Positions 42,531 through 50,421 of a DNA stretch of 64,000 nucleotides are shown here, one piece after another (position 1 is the first letter of the stretch; every line of letters begins with the position of its first letter). The DNA lies in contig NZ_JALJEJ010000011.1 in the NCBI RefSeq assembly GCF_022953055.1, forward strand, positions 78,371 to 142,370. The letters run 5' to 3'. A program made the position numbers and the translations under genes. The notes below the pieces were generated by a model, which worked only from the letters and a program-made list of their open reading frames with translations, did no database searches and was not told the DNA's origin. The stretch comes from Mucilaginibacter straminoryzae (GTDB lineage: Bacteria; Bacteroidota; Bacteroidia; Sphingobacteriales; Sphingobacteriaceae).

Positions 42531-42633
42531 CGCTAACGGATTTCTTTTTATCAGACGACGTTTACCGTCATGAGGTTACATACTACAAGCATCGTTTCAA
42601 TCTTTTCGGCTATCTCGACCAACCTCAGTGCGC

Positions 42634-42662
42634 AGTCGCTCGGCTCTAGCCGAGTGACGACT
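42634..42662. repeat. REP hairpin, type 1, upstream of RAYT
   Basis: AGTCG-CTCGGC / GCCGAG-TGA-CGACT: a 29-base palindrome with a TGA bulge, the usual REP shape. Differs by one base from the copy at 43499-43527. It lies 121 bases upstream of the transposase start within the 253-base gap 42531-42783. Confidence 0.88.
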
Positions 42663-42783
42663 ATCCTATTACACTATAGTTGTCGTGAGCTAACCGTCCC
42701 GGCATGAATCAATACGTGAGATTAAGCCAAGGCAGTTTTTCATTATATATAATTATATCAAACCAAAAAGATAAATTGGCTCT

Positions 42784-43311
42784 ATGTCAGAACTAAGAAA
42801 AGCTTCTACTGATAGACCTTATTTTATTACGCTGACCGTAGTGGGATGGATAGATATTTTTACGCGCGATGTTTACTGTCGGCAAATTATAGAGAGCCTG
42901 GATTATTGCAGAAAGAACAAGGGATTGAAAATTTATGCCTATTGTATCATGAGTAGTCATATCCACCTGATTATATCTCATGATGAGAGTAAGTTACCCT
43001 CTGTTCTTAGAGATTTTAAGAGTTTTACAGCGAAAAGAATATTGGAACTGGTAAATGATGTGCAGGAAAGCCGCAGAGAATGGTTGTTGTACTTATTCAG
43101 ATATTTCGCGAATAACAAAAAGCAGAACAGCGAACATGTGTTCTGGCAGAAAACTTCTTATTCTATCGAACTCATCACTCCGTTGGTATTTGATCAAAAG
43201 TTGGATTATATTCATCATAATCCTGTAAAAGCAATGGTGGTTAGCGAAGCAACTTCATATGTTTACAGCAGTGCTAATCCGGATTCTCCGTTAATAGTAG
43301 ACGAAAGCTAA
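42784..43311 (+). CDS. REP-associated tyrosine transposase (RAYT)
   Basis: 175 residues of the Y1/IS200-like HUH family. HIH metal motif at 59-61 (MSSHIHLI), candidate nucleophile Tyr142 in DYIHHNPVKA, and the end YVYSSANP. RAYTs nick single-stranded DNA at REP hairpins and are thought to disperse them; they are usually single-copy domesticated transposases. Four REP hairpins of two types flank the gene at 42634, 43336, 43443 and 43499. Its last codons lie in a 107-base duplicated segment. Confidence 0.92.
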   Translation: MSELRKASTDRPYFITLTVVGWIDIFTRDVYCRQIIESLDYCRKNKGLKIYAYCIMSSHIHLIISHDESKLPSVLRDFKSFTAKRILELVNDVQESRREWLLYLFRYFANNKKQNSEHVFWQKTSYSIELITPLVFDQKLDYIHHNPVKAMVVSEATSYVYSSANPDSPLIVDES

Positions 43312-43335
43312 TAGGCCGGAGGCCCGGCAATAGCT

Positions 43336-43360
43336 AGTCACTCGCGAGACGCGAGCGACT
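43336..43360. repeat. REP hairpin, type 2, first copy
   Basis: AGTC-A-CTCGCG / CGCGAG-C-GACT with AGA loop, 25 bases. Stem sequence differs from type 1 but shares the outer AGTC...GACT pairing. Located 25 bases downstream of the transposase stop. Confidence 0.88.
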
Positions 43361-43442
43361 GCATTTTAATTAATACCATCATCCCGCGATGTGGCCGCAG
43401 GCTCTGGATGAAAGCTGATAGGCCAGAGGCCCGGCAATAACG

Positions 43443-43467
43443 AGTCACTCGCGAGACGCGAGCGACT
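43443..43467. repeat. REP hairpin, type 2, second copy
   Basis: Identical 25 bases to the copy at 43336-43360, in the second 107-base unit. Confidence 0.88.
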
Positions 43468-43498
43468 ACATTTTAGTTGATGCTTCCCCCCGCTCTGC

Positions 43499-43527
43499 AG
43501 TCGCTCGGCTCCAGCCGAGTGACGACT
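43499..43527. repeat. REP hairpin, type 1, downstream copy
   Basis: Same as 42634-42662 except CCAGCC in place of CTAGCC. It has the same orientation, so the two type-1 hairpins bracket the transposase and the type-2 copies. Confidence 0.88.
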
Positions 43528-43690
43528 ATTTATTTTAGTCAGGTGTGATTAGACTAACAGATTTATCCCTTGCTTGGAAACTAATAAAATAGAAACCTGT
43601 CTCTGCCAACCTGTCACGGCTAAGTCACCCATGCTGACTAAAAGTTTCGTTTCTGCCACCTCTGAAGTTTATTTTCTGCCAATTGCCGCT

Positions 43691-43706
43691 TGGCACAACC
43701 CTTGAT
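43691..43706 (+). promoter_or_regulatory. Sigma-54-like promoter of dnaK
   Basis: TGGCAC (43691-43696) then AACCC and TTGAT (43702-43706). The first G of GG and the G of the -12 element are 12 bases apart, the exact sigma-54 spacing; the -12 reads GA rather than GC. TGCCAA..TTGGCA is an inverted repeat over the -24 element, and CTGCCA occurs three times between about 43603 and 43683, possible activator sites. No TANNTTTG box is visible nearby. The remainder of the gap 43528-43690 shows no gene. Confidence 0.55.
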
Positions 43707-43751
43707 AAATAGGAGTAATAACAAACTTTAAAAAAGGAAAAAATCAATCAT

Positions 43752-45665
43752 ATGTCTAAAATCATTGGAATCGACTTAGGAACAACAAACTCTTGCGTGG
43801 CCGTAATGGAAGGCAACGAGCCTGTGGTTATTGCCAACAGCGAGGGCAAGCGCACTACACCATCTGTAGTAGCATTTGTTGATAACGGCGAGCGTAAAGT
43901 AGGCGACCCTGCTAAACGCCAGGCTATAACCAACCCAAGAAAAACTATCTATTCTATCAAACGCTTTATGGGTAACAAGTTTGACGAAGTTACCAAAGAA
44001 ACAGAGCGTGTACCATATGCCGTAGTTCGTGGCGACAACAATACGCCTCGTGTCGAAATCGGCGACCGTAAATATACTCCGCAGGAAATTTCTGCCATGA
44101 TTCTTCAGAAAATGAAGAAAACTGCTGAAGACTTCCTGGGAACTGAAGTAACCGAGGCGGTTATCACCGTACCTGCTTACTTTAACGATGCACAACGCCA
44201 GGCAACTAAAGAAGCCGGCGAAATTGCAGGTTTGAACGTTAAACGTATCATCAACGAGCCTACTGCTGCTGCCCTGGCTTACGGCCTGGATAAAGCCCAC
44301 AAGGACATGAAAATTGTGGTGTTTGACTGTGGTGGTGGTACCCATGACGTGTCGGTACTTGAATTAGGTGATGGCGTGTTCGAAGTAAAATCAACCGACG
44401 GTGATACCCACCTTGGTGGTGACGACTTTGACCAGGTAATCATCGACTGGTTAGCAGACGAGTTCAAAAGCGAAGAAGGCCTTGACCTGCGTAAAGACCC
44501 TATGGCTTTACAACGCTTAAAAGAAGCTGCTGAGAAAGCTAAAATCGAGCTTTCAAGCACTGCACAAAGCGAAATTAACTTACCATATATCACCGCTGTT
44601 GACGGTATGCCTAAACACTTGGTTAAATCTTTAACCCGTGCAAAATTTGAGCAACTGGCAGATAGCCTGATCAAACGTACCATTGAGCCTTGCCGTACTG
44701 CATTGAAAAATGCCGGTTACAGCACTTCTGATATCGACGAGATTATCCTGGTAGGTGGTTCAACCCGTATCCCTGCCATTCAGGAAGCCGTTCAGAAATT
44801 CTTTGGTAAAGCGCCTTCAAAAGGTGTAAATCCTGACGAAGTGGTAGCTATCGGTGCTGCAATTCAAGGTGGTGTATTAACCGGTGAAGTAAAAGACGTG
44901 TTACTGTTAGACGTTACCCCGCTTTCATTAGGTATCGAAACCATGGGTGGTGTAATGACCAAGCTGATCGAAGCGAACACTACTATCCCGACTAAAAAGT
45001 CAGAAACGTTCTCTACTGCATCAGACAACCAGCCTTCTGTAGAAATTCACATTCTGCAAGGTGAGCGTCCGATGGCTGCGCAGAACCGTACTTTAGGTCG
45101 CTTCCACCTGGATAGCATTCCGCCTGCTCCTCGTGGTGTGCCACAAATCGAAGTAACTTTTGATATTGATGCAAACGGTATCTTACACGTATCTGCTAAA
45201 GATAAAGCTACCGGTAAAGAGCAAAAGATCCGTATCGAAGCTTCTTCAGGTTTAACAGATGCTGAAATTAAGAAGATGAAAGACGAGGCTGAAGCTAACG
45301 CCGAAGCAGACAGAAGAGCAAAAGAGGAAGTTGAAAAACTGAACGGTGCTGATGCCCTGATCTTCTCTACCGAAAAGCAACTGAAAGAATATGGTGACAA
45401 AATCCCCGCTGACAAAAAAGCACCTATTGAGTCATCATTAGAAAAACTGAAAAGCGCTTACGCTGCTAAAAACCTGGCTGACATTGAAGCTGCACAAACA
45501 GAGCTCAACAACGCATGGGCTGCAGCATCTGAAGACATGTACAAAGCAACAGCAGACGCTGGTCAGCAAGGCGGCCAACAAGGTCCCGGCCCTGACGCTA
45601 ACGCTGGTGGCGCACAAGGCAACTCAGATACAGTAACTGACGTTGACTTTGAAGAGGTTAAATAA
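43752..45665 (+). CDS. dnaK: Chaperone DnaK (Hsp70)
   Basis: 637 residues. ATPase domain: GIDLGTTNSCVAVMEG, phosphate loop DCGGGTHDVSVLELGDG, adenosine motif ILVGGSTRIPAIQ; linker VLLLDVTPLSLGIET; substrate domain and helical lid; Gly-rich tail ending TDVDFEEVK. Works with DnaJ and GrpE in folding; neither is adjacent. The promoter region looks sigma-54-like. Terminator follows. Confidence 0.98.
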   Translation: MSKIIGIDLGTTNSCVAVMEGNEPVVIANSEGKRTTPSVVAFVDNGERKVGDPAKRQAITNPRKTIYSIKRFMGNKFDEVTKETERVPYAVVRGDNNTPRVEIGDRKYTPQEISAMILQKMKKTAEDFLGTEVTEAVITVPAYFNDAQRQATKEAGEIAGLNVKRIINEPTAAALAYGLDKAHKDMKIVVFDCGGGTHDVSVLELGDGVFEVKSTDGDTHLGGDDFDQVIIDWLADEFKSEEGLDLRKDPMALQRLKEAAEKAKIELSSTAQSEINLPYITAVDGMPKHLVKSLTRAKFEQLADSLIKRTIEPCRTALKNAGYSTSDIDEIILVGGSTRIPAIQEAVQKFFGKAPSKGVNPDEVVAIGAAIQGGVLTGEVKDVLLLDVTPLSLGIETMGGVMTKLIEANTTIPTKKSETFSTASDNQPSVEIHILQGERPMAAQNRTLGRFHLDSIPPAPRGVPQIEVTFDIDANGILHVSAKDKATGKEQKIRIEASSGLTDAEIKKMKDEAEANAEADRRAKEEVEKLNGADALIFSTEKQLKEYGDKIPADKKAPIESSLEKLKSAYAAKNLADIEAAQTELNNAWAAASEDMYKATADAGQQGGQQGPGPDANAGGAQGNSDTVTDVDFEEVK

Positions 45666-45670
45666 TGTAT

Positions 45671-45704
45671 AAAAAGAGGGGGATTTATCTCCCTCTTTTT
45701 GTTT
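45671..45704 (+). terminator. Intrinsic terminator after dnaK
   Basis: AAAAAGAGGG pairs with CCCTCTTTTT around GGATTTATCT, followed by GTTT. Confidence 0.9.
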
Positions 45705-45728
45705 AAACTGAAATCAAAATTAATTTAT

Positions 45729-45935
45729 ATGGATAAACAATTTAATATAGGTGATCAAGTCCGATTGAAATCGGGTGGGCCAGTAATGACGGTTGATAGT
45801 ATTGATGATAATACTTCTAGATTGGTATGCGTTTGGTTTGATAGCAAAAAAGTTTTTCAACATGCTAAATTTATAGCAGACACTTTGGAAAAGTATGAAC
45901 CAAGTTCAAGTGTTCCTGGGATTTATTTTGCATAA
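45729..45935 (+). CDS. YodC-like (DUF2158) small protein
   Basis: 68 residues from ATG 45729; an upstream in-frame alternative lies in the dnaK terminator. FNIGDQVRLKSGGPVMTVDSIDDN is the DUF2158 signature, followed by VCVWFDSKKVFQHAKF. A small SH3-like barrel. Function unknown. Has its own terminator. Confidence 0.85.
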   Translation: MDKQFNIGDQVRLKSGGPVMTVDSIDDNTSRLVCVWFDSKKVFQHAKFIADTLEKYEPSSSVPGIYFA

Positions 45936-45975
45936 ACTTAACTTTAATAATATTGAAAGAAATATACTTAGCTTG

Positions 45976-46010
45976 AAAACCCTGCTTGTTAAATCGGCAG
46001 GGTTTTTTGT
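45976..46010 (+). terminator. Intrinsic terminator after the YodC-like gene
   Basis: AAAACCCTGC pairs with GCAGGGTTTT, loop of 11 bases, followed by T residues. It could also serve the converging gene at 46050-46772. Confidence 0.85.
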
Positions 46011-46049
46011 TGGAATTTAATCAAGAGAGCGATCTCTTTAAAGCGGGGG

Positions 46050-46772
46050 TTATTCTTTAATAGTAGTTGTTTCTGCTGTCGCTGTTTCTTCTGCTTCCTT
46101 TGCTTTTAATGCTTCGGTAACGCGATAATGTTTATTGATGTAATGCCTTCTGAGTATCACCAGGGCTGGCCAGATCAGTAAAGGGCAAAGCCAGCTGAGT
46201 GGTAGCGAAATAAATGAAACGATGATGCCTACTCCAAATATCAGTGGTATGGTTAAAGACCGGGCGATAAAAAGTTCCTGGAAGATAGTAGATGGAAAAT
46301 GGTTGACGATGCCCGACTGCGGATGGGTGATATACCTGGTGATGCCATAGTTCAGCAGACCGGTAATTATAATGTTGCTGTTGTAGAAAAGTAACGGCAG
46401 GTGATAGTTAATATTCTCGCTGTAATAGGCAGATGAGAACGGCATTAGCACGATGGAGAACAGGAATAAAAAATTCAGCAAAATGAGTTTATCGCTGTAT
46501 TGGTTTACAAAGCCATAAAGTCTGTGATGACTGCGCCAGTAGATACCAATCACAAAAAAGCTGATGATAAAACCGATGAACTTAGGCGTAAGGGACGATA
46601 GCTGAAACAGTTGATCGCGTAAGCTACGCGAATGTACTTCCGGTGCTTTAATTTCTATGATAAGTAGTGTAATCGCAATGGCAAATACGGCATCGCTGAA
46701 AAGAATGATGCGGTCTATCTGGAAGTCTTTACGCTCTGGATCGTGCTGTTCTAAAAAATGTTCTTTAGCCAT
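46050..46772 (-). CDS. TMEM175-family (DUF1211) potassium channel-like protein
   Basis: 240 residues from ATG at 46772; an in-frame TTG 12 bases upstream is less likely. The family signature RxxxFSDxxxA is at residues 21-31 (RIILFSDAVFA), in the first of about six helices. Bacterial TMEM175 proteins form tetrameric potassium channels. A charged Glu/Thr-rich tail ends the protein. Confidence 0.88.
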   Translation of the reverse strand: MAKEHFLEQHDPERKDFQIDRIILFSDAVFAIAITLLIIEIKAPEVHSRSLRDQLFQLSSLTPKFIGFIISFFVIGIYWRSHHRLYGFVNQYSDKLILLNFLFLFSIVLMPFSSAYYSENINYHLPLLFYNSNIIITGLLNYGITRYITHPQSGIVNHFPSTIFQELFIARSLTIPLIFGVGIIVSFISLPLSWLCPLLIWPALVILRRHYINKHYRVTEALKAKEAEETATAETTTIKE

Positions 46773-46814
46773 AAATTTTATCAATGGTTAAAATAACAAT
46801 TCCCCCGAAATAAT

Positions 46815-46839
46815 AAAAGCGCCGATGGAGGCGCTTTTT
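46815..46839 (-). terminator. Terminator after the GH31 gene
   Basis: AAAAGCGCC pairs with GGCGCTTTT around six bases; on the minus strand it ends in T residues. It separates the GH31 gene from the TMEM175-like gene. Confidence 0.85.
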
Positions 46840-46859
46840 ACTAAACATTTAGAGGTAAT

Positions 46860-49118
46860 TTATAAAGTGATGTTTATTTGCTGTGGTGTAAGCGTGGAAG
46901 GCTGGACGGTTTTACCATCGAAGCCGTGTAGAATCACCTGTAATTGTGTAAACCTGGAAGTATAGCTACCCTCCCCCTCGCTGATGGTAAGGGTCTGGTT
47001 AGCCGGATCATAACTAATCGTTCTTAAATAATATGCCCCGTTTTCATAGTCATAAGTTTCGCCGTCATCTTCGTAATAGGTGAAACTTGTTGCTTCGTTA
47101 CCTTTCCAGATATGCAGTTCTAATACACCATCGCCTTGCTCCTGCGTACTTTGCACAATGTGCTGCATGGGGATGATCGTACCGCTCTTAACAAACACCG
47201 GTAGGTCATCCAACGGTGCATCAACAGTGTATGCTTCTCCTCCGTTATATAATTCATCTGAAGATAAGCGGTACCATTGCCCTTCTGGCAGGTAAACTTC
47301 TGCGCTATGGCGGGTACTGATCACGGGGGCTACCAGTATACTATCGCCAAAAAGGAACTCGTTCTGGAAAGCCTCATTGTATACCTGTTCATCAAAAGTA
47401 TAATCAATGGCCAAGGTACGGCTTACCGGTAACCCGTTTTTGCAAGACTGGTAAAAGCTGGAATAGATGTACGGCAAAAGCTTATACCGTTGTTCAATAT
47501 CTTTTTTGATGATCTGCTCGTTTGCTTCGCCCCATTCCCATGGCTCGCGCATTACCGTGCCCTGCATGGCGTGGTTACGGAACATCGGGGTATAAACGCC
47601 CAGCGAGTTCCAGCGTACCATCAGTTCGGGCGTAGGGTTGCCCGTAAAGCCGCCGATATCCACCCCGACAAAGGACATGCCGGTAACACCAAGGGCATTT
47701 ACTAAACGCTGCCCCAGTAGCAGATGATCGTCCGTTGCGGTATTATCTCCTGTCCATACGGCAGAATAACGCTGCGTACCGGCATATGCAGCGCGGGTAA
47801 GTACAAATGGCCGTTTATTATTAAGCAGTGCGCGTGTACCCTCATAAGTACCACGTGCCATTTGCATACCGTAAGCATTACGTACTTCGGGCATAAACTT
47901 ATCGCCGAATTTAACCATCCCGGGGATGTTTTGCCCCCAGGCGGCAGGTTCGTTCATATCGTTCCAGAAGCCTTCTACCCCCGGCTCCGTTAAGGCAGAA
48001 AATGATTTTCCCCACCATTCGCGCACATCCTGTCGGAAGAAATCCGGGAAGTGGCAGCGGCCAGGCCATACTTCGCCTACAAATTTCTCCCCGTTTGGAT
48101 AGGTAGCAAAATAACCTTTCTCTACCCCTTCGTCATATTGCTGGTACCCTTCTTCTATCTTGATGCCTGGGTCTACGATGGTCACCAGCTTGAAGTTCAT
48201 TTCTTTCAGCTTCTCAAGCAGGGCTTTGGGATTCGCGAAGGTTTGTTCGTTCCAGGTGAAGATCTTGTAATCCTGCATATAGTCGATGTCGCAATACATC
48301 ACGTCAGCCGGAATTTGCTTCTCGCGGAATTTTGCGGCGATATCTAATACCTCCTTAGCCGACATATAGCTCCAACGGCATTGCTGGTATCCCAGGCTCC
48401 ATAACGCAGGCATTTCCATACGGCCGGTTAACCAGGTGTAATCTCTTATGATGCCCGCAACACTTTGTTCGCCGAAAAAGTAATAGTTAATGTCGCCGTT
48501 GTCTGCGCCAAACCAGCTCATTTCGTTATCGGTAGTAGCGCCGAAATCGAAGTAGCTTTTATTGGTATTATCCAGGAATAAACCATACGTTCCGCCCTGG
48601 TAGATGCCGATAAAGAACGGAAAGCTTTTGTACAGCGGATCTGTTTTTACACCATAATCCGGGCAATCTGTATTCCAGTTGGTATAGGCCCATCCGCGCC
48701 GATTCAGGTTACCCACTTTTTCGCCCAGGCCGATGAATTTTTCATCCGGATATAATTTCCGATAGTTAATTACCCGGTCGCCTTGCCAGTTAATCCCGAA
48801 GCGGTCATCATCGCGACTAAGCTCTTTGCCGTCGGCAGTGTAAAAACTAAAACGCAGCGGCGATTTGCTGATCCGTAGCAATAGGGCAGAAGTACTTATG
48901 ATAACTTCTGTATCAGATTCTAGGTAATTCAGCTCACCCGAAGATTGCTGAATGACGGCGAAGGAAGTGTCTTCTTTGTCTGGTGTGCGGGTAACACAAA
49001 CCCGGATGATCGTCGGACTGTAAACCGAAACCCTCGCAGTAGCCTCTGCGGTCTTAATGATTAGTGTTTGATCTTGCTGCGTGACGCTTTGCGTATTTCC
49101 TAAGAGCTGAAAATCCAT
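46860..49118 (-). CDS. GH31 alpha-glucosidase-like glycoside hydrolase
   Basis: 752 residues without a clear signal peptide. N-terminal beta-sandwich, then a catalytic barrel: nucleophile Asp387 in GFWNDMNEP, the DIDYMQDYKIFTW motif, and acid/base region WTGDNTATDDHL. Ends with two beta domains (LPEGQWYRL, TYYEDDGETYDYENG). Hydrolyses alpha-linked glucosides from the non-reducing end; exact linkage unknown. A perfect palindrome 58 bases upstream may be a repressor operator. Confidence 0.93.
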   Translation of the reverse strand: MDFQLLGNTQSVTQQDQTLIIKTAEATARVSVYSPTIIRVCVTRTPDKEDTSFAVIQQSSGELNYLESDTEVIISTSALLLRISKSPLRFSFYTADGKELSRDDDRFGINWQGDRVINYRKLYPDEKFIGLGEKVGNLNRRGWAYTNWNTDCPDYGVKTDPLYKSFPFFIGIYQGGTYGLFLDNTNKSYFDFGATTDNEMSWFGADNGDINYYFFGEQSVAGIIRDYTWLTGRMEMPALWSLGYQQCRWSYMSAKEVLDIAAKFREKQIPADVMYCDIDYMQDYKIFTWNEQTFANPKALLEKLKEMNFKLVTIVDPGIKIEEGYQQYDEGVEKGYFATYPNGEKFVGEVWPGRCHFPDFFRQDVREWWGKSFSALTEPGVEGFWNDMNEPAAWGQNIPGMVKFGDKFMPEVRNAYGMQMARGTYEGTRALLNNKRPFVLTRAAYAGTQRYSAVWTGDNTATDDHLLLGQRLVNALGVTGMSFVGVDIGGFTGNPTPELMVRWNSLGVYTPMFRNHAMQGTVMREPWEWGEANEQIIKKDIEQRYKLLPYIYSSFYQSCKNGLPVSRTLAIDYTFDEQVYNEAFQNEFLFGDSILVAPVISTRHSAEVYLPEGQWYRLSSDELYNGGEAYTVDAPLDDLPVFVKSGTIIPMQHIVQSTQEQGDGVLELHIWKGNEATSFTYYEDDGETYDYENGAYYLRTISYDPANQTLTISEGEGSYTSRFTQLQVILHGFDGKTVQPSTLTPQQINITL

Positions 49119-49175
49119 CCGATAATATTTGAAATGAAATAACGAACGCGTAAAAATATCGTTTTTCTGATTTTA

Positions 49176-49191
49176 TCGGGAACGTTCCCGA
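49176..49191. promoter_or_regulatory. Perfect 16-base palindrome, LacI-type operator candidate
   Basis: TCGGGAAC/GTTCCCGA with a central CG, as in LacI-family operators. Lies 57 bases upstream of the GH31 start, within or near the promoter. Confidence 0.5.
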
Positions 49192-49205
49192 AATAAATAA
49201 AAAAT

Positions 49206-49233
49206 AATCCCCACCGGGAAGTGGGTGGGGATT
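49206..49233 (-). terminator. Terminator after the nucleotidyltransferase gene
   Basis: AATCCCCACC pairs with GGTGGGGATT; on the minus strand it is followed by ATTTTTTATTT. Confidence 0.85.
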
Positions 49234-49267
49234 GAGTAAGATTCGTCGTTGCGCTTACATTAACTAC

Positions 49268-49348
49268 CGACGTCACCATGAGCTCGTCGAAGGGTCGCGC
49301 CTTGTATCTAAGCTAAGAGATTGCTTCTCCGCCGTTGGCGTATCGCAA
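49268..49348. repeat. Decayed dispersed repeat in gap 49119-49439
   Basis: Contains GACGTCACCATGAGC..CGTCGAAGGGTCGCGCC and AGAGATTGCTTC...TATCGCAATGACG, the end patterns of the dispersed element seen at 7867. The rest of this 321-base gap holds a palindrome, a terminator and a heptamer tract. Confidence 0.4.
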
Positions 49349-49393
49349 TGACGCCTTCATTATTTCATATTGTAGGCAGGGTAACGATGCTTT

Positions 49394-49428
49394 CTATCTT
49401 GTTTCCTGCCTCTTGATTCTTGTTTCTG
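49394..49428 (-). repeat. Heptamer tract (single arm) after nucleotidyltransferase stop
   Basis: Read on the minus strand: CAGAAAC, AAGAATC, AAGAGGC, AGGAAAC, AAGATAG, beginning 11 bases after the stop codon. AAGANNC family, as at 52062-52285 and 56841-56875. No complementary arm found. Confidence 0.75.
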
Positions 49429-49439
49429 TCAAAGACGAA

Positions 49440-50342
49440 TTAGCTCCACAAGTTGGCAGGGTATGCACCGCTTTCTACCAGTTCAGAGATGCTTTTCTGT
49501 ACAATAGGTTTATCCTCTTTATAAGTTACACCAAACCATTTTTGTGAAGTTGGGATTACTTTGAAGCTCGCGGTGCCTGATTTGATCAGTTCGTCTGCTA
49601 CCAGAGGGATAAAGAATTCAGCCTTTGGATTAGTTTTGTTGGCTTCCACAAAGCGTTTGAACATATCTTCACTTTGTTTAAATACAGCCGGAGTAAAGCC
49701 CCAGAAATTCATAGAAACGCGTGCATCATTTGGCAGCGGGTGCTCTTCGCCGTTTTCTTTATACGCCACCTTACCACCTTCTGTAAAGTAAACTTCGGTG
49801 CGCTCGTTAATTTCAACCATGTTGCCGTTCTCATCAACCTTACAAACACCGCGTGATACAGAACCGTTTTCTGATAAAGTTTTATCGATCTGATAACCGA
49901 TCAGCGAATATTTATCGTCAGCCACTTCGGTAGTTAAAAATTCTGCCATTTTCTGAAAGGCTTCCGGACCGTAGTAATCGTCTGCATTAATTACGCAGAA
50001 AGGCTCATCTACCTGGTTACGTGCTGCTAATACCGCATGCGCAGTTCCCCATGGTTTAGAACGCTCGATGGTTTCGTTGATACCGAAAGGCGTAAGATCA
50101 TAGCTTTGGAACACATAATCCGTCTCTACACGTCCTTTTAATTTAGGCTCGAATATCGCTTTAAAGTTGTCCTGAAATTCTTCACGGATGATGAAGCTGA
50201 TTTTACCGAAACCGGCGTTAATGGCATCGTATATAGAGTAATCGATGATGGTTTCGCCATTAGGGCCAAAGCCGTCAACTTGTTTCATGCTGCCGTACCG
50301 GCTGGCCATTCCTGCGGCCAAAATAAGTAATGTAGGTTTCAT
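49440..50342 (-). CDS. Nucleotidyltransferase (sugar-nucleotide type)
   Basis: 300 residues of the NTP_transferase Rossmann fold. It begins MKPTLLILAAGMASRYGSMKQVDGFGP, with the G-x-x-x-R-x-G-x-x-K nucleotide loop at residues 11-20, and FCVINADDYYGPEAF as the metal-binding motif. It likely activates a sugar phosphate with an NTP. Specific sugar not determinable. No signal peptide. Confidence 0.88.
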   Translation of the reverse strand: MKPTLLILAAGMASRYGSMKQVDGFGPNGETIIDYSIYDAINAGFGKISFIIREEFQDNFKAIFEPKLKGRVETDYVFQSYDLTPFGINETIERSKPWGTAHAVLAARNQVDEPFCVINADDYYGPEAFQKMAEFLTTEVADDKYSLIGYQIDKTLSENGSVSRGVCKVDENGNMVEINERTEVYFTEGGKVAYKENGEEHPLPNDARVSMNFWGFTPAVFKQSEDMFKRFVEANKTNPKAEFFIPLVADELIKSGTASFKVIPTSQKWFGVTYKEDKPIVQKSISELVESGAYPANLWS

Positions 50343-50421
50343 ATGTTGTTTTTCTAAGCTAAAGCTTAATTGTTTATTAGGTGATAGAAAATTAAAGTTA
50401 AAAAGGGAAAATCCCCCTATA

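Larger units (their letters stand above)
43303..43486 (+). repeat. Tandem 107-base repeat carrying type-2 REP
   Basis: GAAAGCTAATAGGCC at 43303 and GAAAGCTGATAGGCC at 43410 begin two copies that share GAGGCCCGGCAATA, the REP, and a CATTTTA stretch. The first copy overlaps the last two sense codons and the stop of the transposase gene. Confidence 0.85.
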
